Part shown: piece by piece, positions 22,956-34,300 of the stretch
Layout of the letters: each line of letters begins with the position of its first letter
Position numbering within the stretch: the first letter of the stretch is position 1
Assembly: GCF_051348905.1 (NCBI RefSeq)
Contig: NC_135232.1
Coordinates: 832,690,888 to 832,754,887 of the forward strand
DNA from: Ranitomeya variabilis
Lineage: Eukaryota > Chordata > Amphibia > Anura > Dendrobatidae
Direction: 5' to 3'
Length of the DNA stretch: 64,000 nt
Position numbers and translations under genes: made by a program
Notes under the pieces: model-generated
The model's database searches: none
What the model was told of the DNA's origin: nothing
The model's input: the letters and a program-made list of their open reading frames with translations, nothing else

Positions 22956-23082
22956 TGGCCTGGGTTTACGTGCAAAGGACGCACTTCCTACAGGTGACTA
23001 CTTTTCCTTCTCCTTATGTGGTTCCTGCAGTCACTCGGTGAAAGAATTACTTGTCAGTGCTCCATCCCACTGGGAGACTTTT

Positions 23083-23154
23083 GGGGATGTAGCTCAGTGG
23101 TAGAGCACATGCTTCGCATGTATGAGGTCCTGGGTTCAACCCCCAGCATCTCCA
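23083..23154 (+). tRNA. tRNA-Ala-CGC: tRNA-Ala (CGC)
   Basis: Unit 30. G26 to A, a position that tolerates A in many tRNAs. Confidence 0.93.
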
Positions 23155-23690
23155 AACTTTTCCTAATATGGCTAGAAAGCTTTAGCAAACACACTCACGC
23201 TTAGTAGTGTCGTCAAGACTCGCAAGGAATCTTTGACGCTTAAACTGGCTTCTTTGCCAGGTCACATAGCAGGACGAGGCTTTTTGCCGCGGCAGATTCT
23301 AAAGACTGCATGCAACCTAAGGCAAGGGCAACCTAAGGCAAGGGCAACTCTTTACCACCCAGTAAAATGTTTTCAATGGGAACTGGACTTTCAACAAACT
23401 TTGCACAAATCAATAGCACAGGCAAATATAGGAAACTTTCTCTAGCCTGATTAAAGTGGGAAATGTGCAATAGCTTTGCATTAAGGACAAGCTTCAGAGT
23501 CTCTACTTGGTATCATCAGAAAACCGAGTTGGAGTGTCGTGCCGGAAGCTTGAATAGGTCAGCTGATGTATCTCTAAGAATTCACAGAGTTTTTTTCTCA
23601 AGGTGGTTCAGCGATTTGACTAAATGCCAACCCTTGTCTGCAAAAATCTTGACCCGTTTCCTGCAAGTTTCTGAAACTGGTGCAAATAAC

Positions 23691-23762
23691 GGGGATGTAG
23701 CTCAGTGGTAGAGCACACGCTTTGCATGTGTGAGGCCCCGGGTTCAATCCCCGGCATCTCCA
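23691..23762 (+). tRNA. tRNA-Ala-TGC: tRNA-Ala (TGC)
   Basis: Unit 30. G26 to A only. Confidence 0.93.
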
Positions 23763-23889
23763 TGGCATGGGTTTACGTGCAAAGGACGCACTTCCTACAG
23801 GTGACTACTTTTCCTTCTCCTTATGTGGTTCCTGCAGTCACTCGTTGAAAGAATTACTTGTCAGTGCTCCATCCCACTAGGAGACTTTT

Positions 23890-23961
23890 GGGGATGTAGC
23901 TCAGTGGTAGAGCGCATGCTTCGCATGTATGAGGTCCTGGTTTCAACCCCCAGCATCTCCA
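23890..23961 (+). tRNA. tRNA-Ala-CGC: tRNA-Ala (CGC), B-box variant
   Basis: Unit 31. G53 to T. Confidence 0.76.
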
Positions 23962-24481
23962 AACTTTTCCTAATATGGCTAGAAAGCTTTAGCAAACACA
24001 CTCACGCTTAGTAGTGTCTTCAAGACTCACAAGGAATCTTTGACGCTTAAACTGGCTTCTTTGCCAGGTCACATAGCAGGACGAGGCTTTTTGCCGCGGC
24101 AGATTCTAAAGACTGCATGCAACCTAAGGCAAGGTCAACACTTTACCACCCAGTAAAATGTTTTCAATGGGAACTGGACTTTCAACAAACTTTGCACAAA
24201 TCAATAGCACAGGCAAATATAGGAAACTTTCTCTAGCCTGATTAAAGTGGGAAATGTGCAATAGCTTTGCATTAAGGACAAACTTCAGAGTCTCTACTTG
24301 GTATCATCAGAAAACCGAGTTGGAGTGTCGTGCCAGATGCTTGAATAGGTCAGCTGATGTATCTCTAAGAACTCACAGAGTTTTTTTCTCAAGGTGGTTC
24401 AGCGATTTGAATAAATGCCAACCCTTGTCTGCAAAAATCTTGACCCGTTTTCTGCATGTTTCTGAAAGTGGTGCAAATAAC

Positions 24482-24553
24482 GGGGATGTAGCTCAGTGGT
24501 AGAGCGCACGCTTTGCATGTGTGAGGCCCCGGGTTCAATCCCCGGCATCTCCA
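24482..24553 (+). tRNA. tRNA-Ala-TGC: tRNA-Ala (TGC)
   Basis: Unit 31, consensus tRNA; its spacer has more private base changes than other units, as expected near an array edge. Confidence 0.95.
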
Positions 24554-24680
24554 TGGCCTGGGTTTACGTGCAAAGGACGCACTTCCTACAGGTGACTACT
24601 TTTCCTTCTCCTTATGTGGTTCCTGCAGTCACTCGGTGAAAGAATTACTTGTCAGTGCTCCATCCCACTAGGAGACTTTT

Positions 24681-24752
24681 GGGGATGTAGCTCAGTGGTA
24701 GAGCGCATGCTTCGCATGTATGAGGTCCTGGGTTCAACCCCCAGCATCTCCA
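24681..24752 (+). tRNA. tRNA-Ala-CGC: tRNA-Ala (CGC)
   Basis: Last gene before the transposons, consensus copy. The hAT left end begins 72 bp past its 3' end. Confidence 0.95.
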
Positions 24753-24824
24753 AACTTTTCCTAATATGGCTAGAAAGCTTTAGCAAACACACTCACGCTT
24801 AGTAGTGTCGTCAAGACTCGCAAG

Positions 24825-24965
24825 TAGTGTTGAGCGATACTTTCCGATATCGGAAAGTATCGGTATCGGAAAGTATCGGCCGATACCGTCAAAATATCGG
24901 ATCCAATCCGATACCGATACCCGATCCCAATGCAAGTCAATGGGACGAAAATATCGGAATTAAAA
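24825..24965 (+). other. hAT left terminus with subterminal TATCGG repeats
   Basis: Starts TAGTGTTGAGC, followed by repeated TATCGG/CCGATA motifs in both orientations. Clusters of short subterminal motifs bind transposase in Ac and other hAT elements, so these are likely transposase sites (inference). Confidence 0.75.
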
Positions 24966-25394
24966 TAAACCCTTTATACACTTGTAGGTTCATTCTACAT
25001 GAAGGAAAACAACTAAGAATAATGTAGGATGTATTGGGGGACGTGGCGGAGACATTAAAGGCACAGAGGTTTAGCCCAATGTAATAGAATAGCAGGTTTT
25101 TTTTTTTTTTTGGATGACGTTCGGCGTTAGAAAGAATTTGACTATGTTAATTTTTTTTTTTTTTTATGCCACATATTGATGTTTCACTACTTCAACGCCC
25201 TTCACCTTCTTTTTTTCTTCTCCCACGCTTTCTTCTTCATTATCCTCATCATCAGCTTCTTTGACATCAACTTCTTCACCTTATTCATCTTCTTCTTCAT
25301 CTTCTACCTATTATTTTTTGGGTTACATTGTTCATATTCTTTTTATTTTACTATTATCTTCATCATATTCTACTTCTTCATCATATTCTTATTT
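24966..25394 (+). other. hAT left-end internal sequence, no gene
   Basis: AT-rich, with two T runs (about 25,097 and 25,151) and a long pyrimidine-rich cttctt-type tract up to 25,394. The open frame across it is low complexity and unconvincing. This stretch is absent from copy B. Confidence 0.7.
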
Positions 25395-25643
25395 GTGACA
25401 GGCATTCCTGTAGTTGTTATCTATAAAAGTTTGAAGATTACACCTTCCGTTCTGCCTGTCACAAAACAGTTACATTTGTCCGCGTTCAGTTTGGCCTGCA
25501 GCATCAGGCTTTATCCAGGGGCACCACGAGGAGGAACGGACTCACCCCCATACACTGCTTAGTCTTCTTCTGCTTATAATTTAGATAATATTTTTTGCTC
25601 TGATATTTAGTGTTATGCTTAATGTTCTTCTGCTCTTTGTTCT

Positions 25644-26605
25644 AAACAAGAACAACACAGGAGAAGAAAACCAGTCTATACAATGAACTATCGTATAACC
25701 TGATATCACTTCAATATAAATAAAATAAAGACTGGTCACCACCTGTGTAGAAGATTATAGTGAACCCACTAAAAATACAGAGGATAACCTGCACCAAGTA
25801 TGGACCATGCCAGTGGAAAGAATAGCAGAGAAATATTTATGATATATATGTATTTTATTCAATGGTAAGAGTAGAGGTACAATATAAAAACAATATTAAA
25901 AAATTCCAATGTTATGTATATATATATGTATACTTCTTTTATATATACATTTTTTTCACGGGCACATATCAAAAGAAAGACGTTTTATATATGCATATTT
26001 TATGTGTAATATAATATATCATTGCATAGGGCTGGTTTATATATATATATACTGGATATCCCTATAATAATAATAATAAATAAAGTAGGGATCACATGCA
26101 ACATACAAATTTGAGAAAATTGAATAAAAAGTGAAATATATAAAAAAATATAAAAAAATATAAAAAAAATATAAAAAAAAAATATAAAAAAAAATATAAA
26201 AAAATAAATAAAAAAAATATAATTTTATATATTTCACTTTTTTTTATATATTTCACTTTTTATTCAATTTTCTCAAATTTGTATGTTGCATGTGATCCCT
26301 ACTTTATTTATTATTATTATTATAGGGATATCCAGTATATATATATATAAACCAGCCCTATGCAATGATATATTATATTACACATAAAATATGCATATAT
26401 AAAACGTCTTTCTTTTGATATGTGCCCGTGAAAAAAATGTATATATAAAAGAAGTATACATATATATATACATAACATTGGAATTTTTTAATATTGTTTT
26501 TAAATTGTACCTCTACTCTTACCATTGAATAAAATACATATATATCATAAATATTTCTCTGCTATTCTTTCCACTGGCATGGTCCATACTTGGTGCAGGT
26601 TATCC
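25644..26605. repeat. AT-rich foldback insertion with 15-bp target duplication
   Basis: Absent from copy B at 44,697/44,698. The 15-bp TCTGCTCTTTGTTCT stands on both sides (25,629-25,643 and 26,606-26,620). From about 25,778 to 26,609 the insert is a near-perfect palindrome with arms of about 360 bp around a core of about 110 bp of TATAAAAAA-type repeats; an ATAATAATA run sits in each arm. The first ~134 bp are unpaired. No coding sequence. Family not recognised; the long target duplication suggests target-primed or break-repair insertion. Confidence 0.85.
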
Positions 26606-26655
26606 TCTGCTCTTTGTTCTGCAGCCTCTTGTTCTTCTGCTTCTCGGTCTTCCAG

Positions 26656-26850
26656 GTCGTCGTCGTCTCCAGGGTCGTCGTCTCCCGGGTCGTCGTCATC
26701 GGAGTGGTCTTCAGGGTCGTCGTCTCCGGGGTCGTCGTCATCACGGTGGTCTTCAGGGTCATCGTCTCCAGGGTCGTCGTCATCACGGTGGTTGTCGTCT
26801 CTGGTGTCGTCGTCATCTTAGGGGTGTTCTTCCGGGTCATCGTGTTTAGT
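26656..26850. repeat. GTCGTC-rich simple tract (copy A)
   Basis: Imperfect repeats of GTCGTC, TCTCC and TCATC. The opposite strand gives an Asp/Glu/Pro/His-rich frame, stopped just upstream by TAA. Probably a simple repeat. Confidence 0.8.
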
Positions 26851-26895
26851 CTCTTGAACTTGGAAATGTAGCAGAAGGTACAAGAAGGCTGAGAA

Positions 26896-27420
26896 AATGC
26901 CGAGAACCAGCTGATGGAACTGGAACTCGGATGGCTACCCGAAGGTCCAAGAGCCAATGGAACTACCGAGGACCAGCTGACGTTACTGGAACCCGGTTAC
27001 TAAGCAGGAGGTACCCGTGCCTGAAAGCACTACCAAGGACCACCTGACGTTGGTGGAACTCGGATACCCAGAGGGAGGCACCTAAGCCAAAGGCTCTGCC
27101 CGGAACCAGCTGACGGTACTGGAACCAGGATGGGGAGCAGAAGGTACAAGAGCAAAAGACAGTGCCGAGAACCAGCTGACGGTGCTGGAACCCGGATGGG
27201 TAGCCGAAGGTCCAAGAGCCAATGGAACTACCGAGGACCAGCTGACGTTACTGGAACCCGGTTACTAAGCAGGAGGTACCCGTGCCTGAAAGCACTACCA
27301 AGGACCACCTGACGTTGGTGGAACTCGGATACCCAGAGGGAGGCACCTAAGCCAAAGGCTCTGCCCGGAACCAGCTGACGGTACTGGAACCAGGATGGGG
27401 AGCAGAAGGTACAAGAGCAA
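26896..27420. repeat. 265-bp tandem repeat built from ~65-bp subunits (copy A)
   Basis: About two copies with a 265-bp period; each holds four to five variants of accagctgacggtactgg, itself an imperfect CCAG/CTGG inverted repeat. The same core recurs in the 215-bp and 156-bp repeats, so all three families look related. No gene. Confidence 0.8.
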
Positions 27421-27825
27421 GTGTCTGCGTGGCTTTTGCAGGACACGATGCCGGCTGCACAGCAGGGGAACAGCTGGCGGTGCTGAACCCCACTGACACA
27501 TTGGCTGGTGTTTTTCTCTGTGCAGCTAGCAGTACCGGGCCCCAACTGGCGGTGTTGGAGCCCGGGGTCAGCAGGAGGAGGAGAGGGAGCAGAGTGTAGG
27601 CCGAAGCCTGCACTGGCGGCAGCTTTGGGTCTGTTGTGCCTGCGTGGCTGTTGCAGGACACGTTGCCGGCTGCACAGCAGGGGAACAGCTGGCGGTGCTG
27701 AACCCCACTGACACATTGGCGAGGTGTTTTTCTCTGTGCAGCTAGCAGTACCGGGCCCCAACTGGCGGTGTTGGAGCCCGGGCTCTGCAGGGGGAGCAGA
27801 GTGTAGGCCGAAGCCTAATCGAACC
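27421..27825. repeat. 215-bp repeat block 1 (copy A)
   Basis: Two copies of a unit with the landmarks cctgcgtggct, cacagcaggggaacagctgg and ggcggtgttggagccc, ending gtaggccgaagcctg. Its short open frames are by-products of the repeat. Confidence 0.8.
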
Positions 27826-28745
27826 AATTTCAAAGGTAACCTTTAACCCCCCCTCAGGGGTTACAAAGTAGAAGAGCCACAGCTTATGCAGCAGTAGTGG
27901 TGCACAAGTCAAAGGTTGCTCTTTTAATTTGGCTCCTTGCACACGCTGAATGGAACACGTATAACATTTAGCCCTTTATACAGTCAAACTGTGTTGGAGG
28001 CGCGAGTTCCCTTTGTAATGAGACGCAGCACAGATGTCAAGAATCCCACCTTGGTGCTGGGTGCAGCCTCCTGAGCGTTGTTATTTGCTGTACAGGAGTC
28101 TGCGCTGTCGTGTTATCCCCTGGCCTAGCGCTGTTAGCGCTGCCCATCTTCTGACCTCATTTAATGTTGGCTGGTGCGGTTCGCGATGCCCATGAATCAC
28201 AGCCCCGCAGTGTATTGACATAGTTAAAACACTGCGGGGCTGGGATTCATGGCCTGGCGCAGTACATATGTTCGCCTCTCGCTTGGGTTCTTACACCTGC
28301 TTCAGACTATGTGGCGTCAGCTGATCCCTTATCGCATGCCACGGCCATGAAGCCGCACAGTCTGAAGAAGGCGGAAGGAGATGAGGGACAGGCGAACTGA
28401 TGCACTGCTCATGCCCATCAAACACACCCTCGCAGTCCCAAGAAATAAGACACCGAGGGGCGTTGTGTGGGTCAGGGCGGCCGCAGAGGCGCAGGCAGCC
28501 AAACAATGATGCCAGAAGACGGGCAGCGCTACCAAGGGGGTTGCAGCGTGTCATTACAAAGGAAAGTCACACCACCGGGACGGTTAAATGGTCACACAGA
28601 GGACACATTTTAGACGTGTTTTCCGTTCCACATGTGCGAGGAGAATACGTTTATGAGCCACCTTGCACACATGCAGCATTACCGCTGTACAAGGTGGCCT
28701 TAAAAACGTACAAACGCCTGGGGGAGGGGGGACAGGTTCCCTTCA
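27826..28745. repeat. Palindrome module P1 (copy A)
   Basis: Imperfect inverted repeat of about 0.9 kb, visibly more diverged than P2 and P3, with a C run at the left shoulder and a G run at the right. An inner perfect hairpin (agccccgcagtgt / acactgcggggct) lies near 28,202-28,242. No gene. Confidence 0.75.
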
Positions 28746-29177
28746 ATTTCAGTTCTGGTGTCTGCGTGGCTTTTGCAGGACACGATGCCGGCTGCACAGC
28801 AGGGGAACAGCTGGCGGTGCTGAACCCCACTGACACATTGGCTGGTGTTTTTCTCTGTGCAGCTAGCAGTACCGGGCCCCAACTGGCGGTGTTGGAGCCC
28901 GGGGTCAGCAGGAGGAGGAGAGGGAGCAGAGTGTAGGCCGAAGCCTGCACTGGCGGCAGCTTTGGGTCTGTTGTGCCTGCGTGGCTGTTGCAGGACACGT
29001 TGCCGGCTGCACAGCAGGGGAACAGCTGGCGGTGCTGAACCCCACTGACACATTGGCGAGGTGTTTTTCTCTGTGCAGCTAGCACATCTGGGCCCCAACT
29101 GGCGGTGTTAGAGCCCAGGGTCAGCAGGAGGAGCAGGGGGAGCGGAGTGTAGGCCGAAGCCTGCACTGGAGCAAGTT
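28746..29177. repeat. 215-bp repeat block 2 (copy A)
   Basis: Near-identical to the block at 27,421, so the repeat-plus-palindrome module has been duplicated as a unit. Confidence 0.8.
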
Positions 29178-30195
29178 GAAAGGAAACCTTTAACCCCCCC
29201 CCCAGGCGTTTGTAGCTGGAAGAGCCATCGTGTACAGCACTAATGCTGGAAAAGGTAAACTTAGCTCTTTTAATTATGGTCCTTGCAGATGCTGAACCTA
29301 ACACTTATGAAATGTGTCCCCTCACAGCGTTCAACCGTCCGGTAGGTGGAACTTTCCTTTGTCATGTGACGCAGCACAGCCGTCATTTTTACCCCCTTGT
29401 CGCCATGCGCCGCCTCCTCAGCGTTGTTTGAATCTGTCCCGGAGCCTGCGCTGTTAGGTTACCCCTTGGCCATGCACACATTTTGCGCTGCCCGTCTTCT
29501 GACATCATTTGCTGTCAGGCTGGCTGCGCCTGTGCGGGTGCGCTGTCCGAGATTCAGCCTCGCGGTGTCGTCTAATGTAATCCCACCGCGGGCCTGGGAT
29601 CCGTGTCCATGCGCAGTGCATATCCTCGCCTCTCACACCCCTCCCAACGGCTTCTTAAGACTGTGCGGTGTCACGGCCGTGGCATGCTATTAGGGATCAG
29701 CTGACACCGAACAGTCTTTAGAAGCCGTAGGGAGGGGAGTGAGAGGCGAGGATATGCACTGCGCATGGACACGGATCCCAGGCCCGCGGTGGGATTACAT
29801 TAGACGACACCGCGAGGCTGAATCTCGGACAGCGCACCCGCACAGGCGCAGCCAGCCTGACAGCAAATGATGTCAGAAGACGGGCAGCGCAAAATGTGTG
29901 CATGGCCAAGGGGTAACCTAACAGCGCAGGCTCCGGGACAGATTCAAACAACGCTGAGGAGGCGGCGCACGGCGACAAGGGGGTAAAAATGACGGCTGTG
30001 CTGCGTCACATGACAAAGGAAAGTTCCACCTACCGGACGGTTGAACGCTGTGAGGGGACACATTTCATAAGTGTTAGGTTCAGCATCTGCAAGGAGCACC
30101 ACGAAAAGAGGCACTTTTTCCCTTTGCATCATTACTGCTGCACAAGGTGGCTCCTTCAGTAACAAACGCCTGGGGGGGGGGGGACAGGTTCCCTT
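29178..30195. repeat. Palindrome module P2 (copy A), ~1 kb
   Basis: Near-perfect inverted repeat, arms of about 0.5 kb around a loop near 29,670-29,700. Left shoulder gaaaggaaacctttaac plus a C run; right shoulder a G run plus acaggttccctt. A transcript through it could fold into a long hairpin. No coding sequence. Confidence 0.9.
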
Positions 30196-30354
30196 AAATT
30201 TAACTTGTTGTGCCTGCGTGACGCAGTACACGTTGCCGTATACACAGCAGGGGAACAGCTGGCGGTGCTGAACCCCACTAACACATTGGCGAGGTGTTTG
30301 GCTCTGTGCGTACAGCACTTCTGGACGGCAACTGGCGGTGTTGGAGCCCAGGGA
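30196..30354. repeat. Link segment between P2 and the 156-bp array
   Basis: A diverged unit of the 215/156-bp repeat family with the landmarks cacagcaggggaacagctgg and ggcggtgttggagccc. No gene. Confidence 0.7.
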
Positions 30355-30665
30355 CAGGTGGAGGAGGAGGAGGTTGGAGGAGGTAGGAGGGATTGCCACA
30401 CACACAGCAGGGGAACAGCTGACGTTACTGAACCCCAATAACAGAGGAGGGACTGTTGACTGTGCGTACAGCACTTCTGGACGGCAACTGGCGGTGTTGG
30501 AGCCCAGGGGCAGGTGGAGGAGGAGGAGGTTGGAGGAGGTAGGAGGGATTGCCACACACACAGCAGGGGAACAGCTGACGTTACTGAACCCCAATAACAG
30601 AGGAGGGACTGTTGACTGTGCGTACAGCACTTCTGGACGGCAACTGGCGGTGTTGGAGCCCAGGG
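30355..30665. repeat. 156-bp satellite array, part before Gypsy (copy A)
   Basis: Two units (starts 30,355 and 30,511); the array is split here by the Gypsy element and continues at 36,323. Confidence 0.9.
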
Positions 30666-31383
30666 TGTCATGATCTCTGCAGGCAGAGATCATAGCAAGC
30701 CTATAGAGGGACAAGCTCTCGGAAGATGGAACTATACTGACCATGAACTAAGCCTGCCGCGCAACTAGAAATAGCCAGGTAGCATTTCCTATTTATCGCT
30801 AGATGCCCAGCTCTGGCCTAAGACCTAAATAGCTAGCAGAGGGAAATATAAGACCTGGCTCACCTCTAGAGAAATATTCCAAAGAAGACAGTAGCCCCCC
30901 ACATATAATGACGGTGAGTTCAGATGAAACAACAAACGCAGCAGGAAAATAGTCTTAGCAAATTTGAGGTCCGCTTACTAGATAGCAGAAGACAGATAGT
31001 ATACTTTCATGGTCAGCAGAAAAACACTAACAAAACACCATCCAGAGATTACCTTAAACTCTGGCATTAACTCATAACGCCAGAGTAGCAATCCCTGATC
31101 AACGAGAGCTTTCCAGACACAGTAACAAAACTTCAGCTGTGAACTGGAACAAATAGGCAAAACAAAACATGGACAAAAGTCCAACTTATCTAGTAGTAGT
31201 CTAGAAGCAGGAACAAGCACTGAGAGGCATCAGATAACATTGTTGACCGGCAAGAAACCACCAGAGAAATGAGCTTAAATAGCGACACCCACTACTGATG
31301 GAACCAGGTGAAACAGGAAAGAGGATGACAAGTCCAATTCCACCAGCGGCCACCGGGGGAGCCCAGAATCCAAATTCACAACA
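30666..31383 (-). repeat. Gypsy 3' LTR
   Basis: 718 bp, on the left because the element is inverted. Reads TGTTGTGAATTTGG at its start on the - strand and ends ATCATGACA. Confidence 0.93.
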
Positions 31384-31394
31384 GTACCCCCCCC

Positions 31395-34300
31395 TCAAGG
31401 AGGGGGCACCGAACCCTCACCAGATCCACCAGGGCGACCAGGATGAGCCCTATGGAAGGCACGAACAAGATCAGAAGCATGAACATCAGATGCATTGACC
31501 CAAGAATTATCCTCCTGGCCGTAACCCTTCCAGTTGACCAGATACTGGAGTCTCCGTCTGGAAACACGAGAGTCCAAAATTTTCTCCACAACGTACTCCA
31601 ACTCACCCTCAACCAACACCGGAGCAGGAGGCTCAACTGAAGGTACCACAGGTACCTCATACCTGCGCAATAACGACCGATGAAAAACGTTATGAATGGA
31701 AAAGGACGCAGGGAGGTCCAAACGGAAAGAAACAGGATTAAGAATCTCCAATATTCTATAAGGGCCGATGAACCGAGGTTTAAACTTAGGAGAAGAGACC
31801 CTCATAGGGACAAAACGAGAAGACAACCACACCAAATCTCCAACACAAAGCCGAGAACCAACACGACGATGACGGTTGGCAAAACGCTGAGTCTTCTCCT
31901 GGGACAACTTCAAATTGTCCATAACCTGCCCCCAGATGTGATGCAATCTCTCCACCACCGCATCCACTCCAGGACAATCCGAGGATTCCACCTGACCGGA
32001 GGAAAATCGAGGGTGAAACCCCGAATTACAGAAAAACGGGGACACCAAGGTGGAAGAGCTGGCCCGATTATTGAGGGCGAACTCTGCCAATGGCAAAAAA
32101 GCAACCCAATCATCCTGGTCAGCAGAGACAAAACACCTCAGATATGTCTCCAGGGTCTGATTAGTCCGCTCGGTCTGGCCATTAGTCTGAGGGTGAAAAG
32201 CAGATGAAAAAGACAAATCTATGCCCATCCTAGCACAGAATGCCCGCCAAAATCTAGACACAAATTGGGTACCTCTGTCAGAAACAATATTCTCAGGAAT
32301 ACCGTGCAATCGGACAACATTCTGAAAAAACAGAGGAACCAACTCAGAAGAAGAAGGCAACTTGGGCAGAGGAACCAAATGGACCATTTTAGAGAAACGG
32401 TCACAGACCACCCAGATGACAGACATCTTCTGGGAAACAGGCAGATCTGAAATAAAATCCATCGAGATGTGTGTCCAAGGCCTCTTAGGAATAGGCAAGG
32501 GCAACAGCAGTCCGCTAGCCCGAGAACTACAAGACTTGGCCCGAGCACAAACGTCACATGACTGCACAAAGACTCGCACATCTCGTGACAGGGAAGGCCA
32601 CCAGAAGGATCTTGCCACCAAATCCCTGGTACCAAAAATTCCGGGATGACCTGCCAATGCAGAAGAATGTACCTCAGAGATGACTCTGCTGGTCCAATCA
32701 TCCGGAACAAACAGTCTATCAGGCGGACAACGATCCGGTCTATCCGCCTGAAACTCTTGCAAGGACCGCCGCAGATCAGGAGAAACGGCCGACAAAATTA
32801 CTCCCTCCCTAAGGATACCTGTGGGTTCAGAATTACCAGGAGAGTCCGGGTCAAAACTCCTAGAAAGGGCATCTGCCTTAACATTCTTAGAACCCGGTAG
32901 GTATGACACCACAAAATTAAAGCGAGAAAAAAATAAAGACCAGCGCGCCTGTCTAGGATTCAGGCGTCTGGCAGTCTCAAGATAAATCAAATTTTTGTGG
33001 TCAGTCAATACCACCACCTGATGCCTAGCCCCCTCGAGCCAATGGCGCCACTCCTCAAACGCCCACTTCATGGCCAAAAGCTCCCGATTCCCAACATCAT
33101 AATTCCGCTCTGCGGGCGAAAATTTGCGAGAAAAGAAGGCACAAGGCCTAATGACGGAGCAGTCGGAACCTTTCTGCGACAACACTGCCCCAGCTCCGAT
33201 CTCCGAAGCGTCAACCTCAACCTGAAAAGGCAGATTCACATCAGGCTGACGCAACACAGGGGCAGAGGCAAAACGGCGCTTAAGCTCCTGAAAAGCCTCT
33301 ACAGCATGAGGGGACCAATTAGCAACATCAGCGCCTTGTCTGGTCAAATCAGTCAGTGGTTTAACGACATCCGAAAAACCAGCAATAAATCGGCGGTAAA
33401 AGTTGGCAAAGCCCAAAAATCTCTGAAGACCCTTAAGAGAGGAGGGCTGAGTCCAGTCACAAATAGCTTGCACCTTGACGGGATCCATCTCAATGGAAGA
33501 GGGAGAAAAAATATACCCCAAAAAGGAAATTTTCTGGACCCCAAAAACGCACTTAGACCCCTTCACACATAAAGAATTAGACCGCAGAACCTGAAAAACT
33601 CTCCTGACCTGCTGGACATGAGAGTCCCAGTCATCAGAAAAAATCAGAATATCATCCAGATATATTATCATAAATTTATCCAGAAAATCGCGGAAAATAT
33701 CATGCATAAAAGACTGGAAAACTGAAGGGGCATTAGAAAGACCAAAAGGCATGACCAAATACTCAAAGTGGCCCTCGGGCGTATTAAATGCGGTCTTCCA
33801 CTCATCCCCCTGCCTGATCCGCACCAAATTATACGCCCCACGAAGATCAATTTTAGAGAACCACTTAGCACCCTCTATACGAGCAAACAAATCAGTAAGC
33901 AATGGCAATGGGTATTGATACTTAACAGTGATCTTATTCAGAAGCCGATAATCAATACATGGTCTCAAAGAGCCGTCTTTTTTTGAGACAAAGAAAAACC
34001 CAGCTCCCAAGGGAGAAGAAGATGGACGAATATGTCCCTTTTCCAAAGACTCCTTTATATATTCCCGCATAGCAGCATGTTCCGGCACAGACAGATTAAA
34101 CAAACGACCCTTTGGATATTTACAACCCGGTATCAAATCTATGGCACAATCGCACTCACGGTGCGGAGGTAACGACCCAAGCTTGGGTTCGTCAAAGACG
34201 TCTTGATAATCAGAGAGGAACTCAGGGACTTCAGAGGGAATGGACGACGAAATAGAAACCAAAGGTAAGTCCCCATGAATACCCTTACATCCCCAGCTCA

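Larger units (their letters stand above)
1..24824 (+). repeat. Tandem tDNA array of paired alanine tRNA genes, ~0.79-kb units
   Basis: About 31 head-to-tail units, mostly 791 bp, some 775 bp (lacking 16 bp between the two genes) and some longer through a 16-bp minisatellite. Order in each unit: CGC-type tRNA, ~520-bp spacer, TGC-type tRNA, 111-127-bp spacer. Both consensus genes are 72 nt: acceptor GGGGATG/CATCTCC with G3:U70, D stem GCTC/GAGC, A73, no intron and no encoded CCA. The CGC gene has loop TTCGCAT and T stem CTGGG/CCCAG; the TGC gene has loop TTTGCAT and T stem CCGGG/CCCGG. A TTTT Pol III terminator lies about six bases past the CGC gene. After the TGC gene the first TTTT is some 50 bases away. 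The long spacer has no plausible gene; its short open frames run into the tRNAs. The window begins inside the array, so its left edge is not seen. Confidence 0.97.

Noticed and set aside
21-24802. Dozens of repeated 62-, 70- and 82-codon open frames across the tRNA array
   Set aside because: They overlap the tRNA genes, end inside them and simply repeat with the unit; nothing suggests translation.
1-24824. tRNA-derived SINE family
   Set aside because: Copies are strictly head-to-tail with fixed spacing, intact 3' halves, no A-rich tails and no target duplications.
25176-25562. 128-codon membrane-like protein
   Set aside because: It comes from a pyrimidine-rich low-complexity tract giving Phe/Leu/Ile runs and crosses the junction motif.
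28400-28936. 178-codon frame over P1
   Set aside because: It spans palindrome and repeat block, changes length between copies and has no domain.
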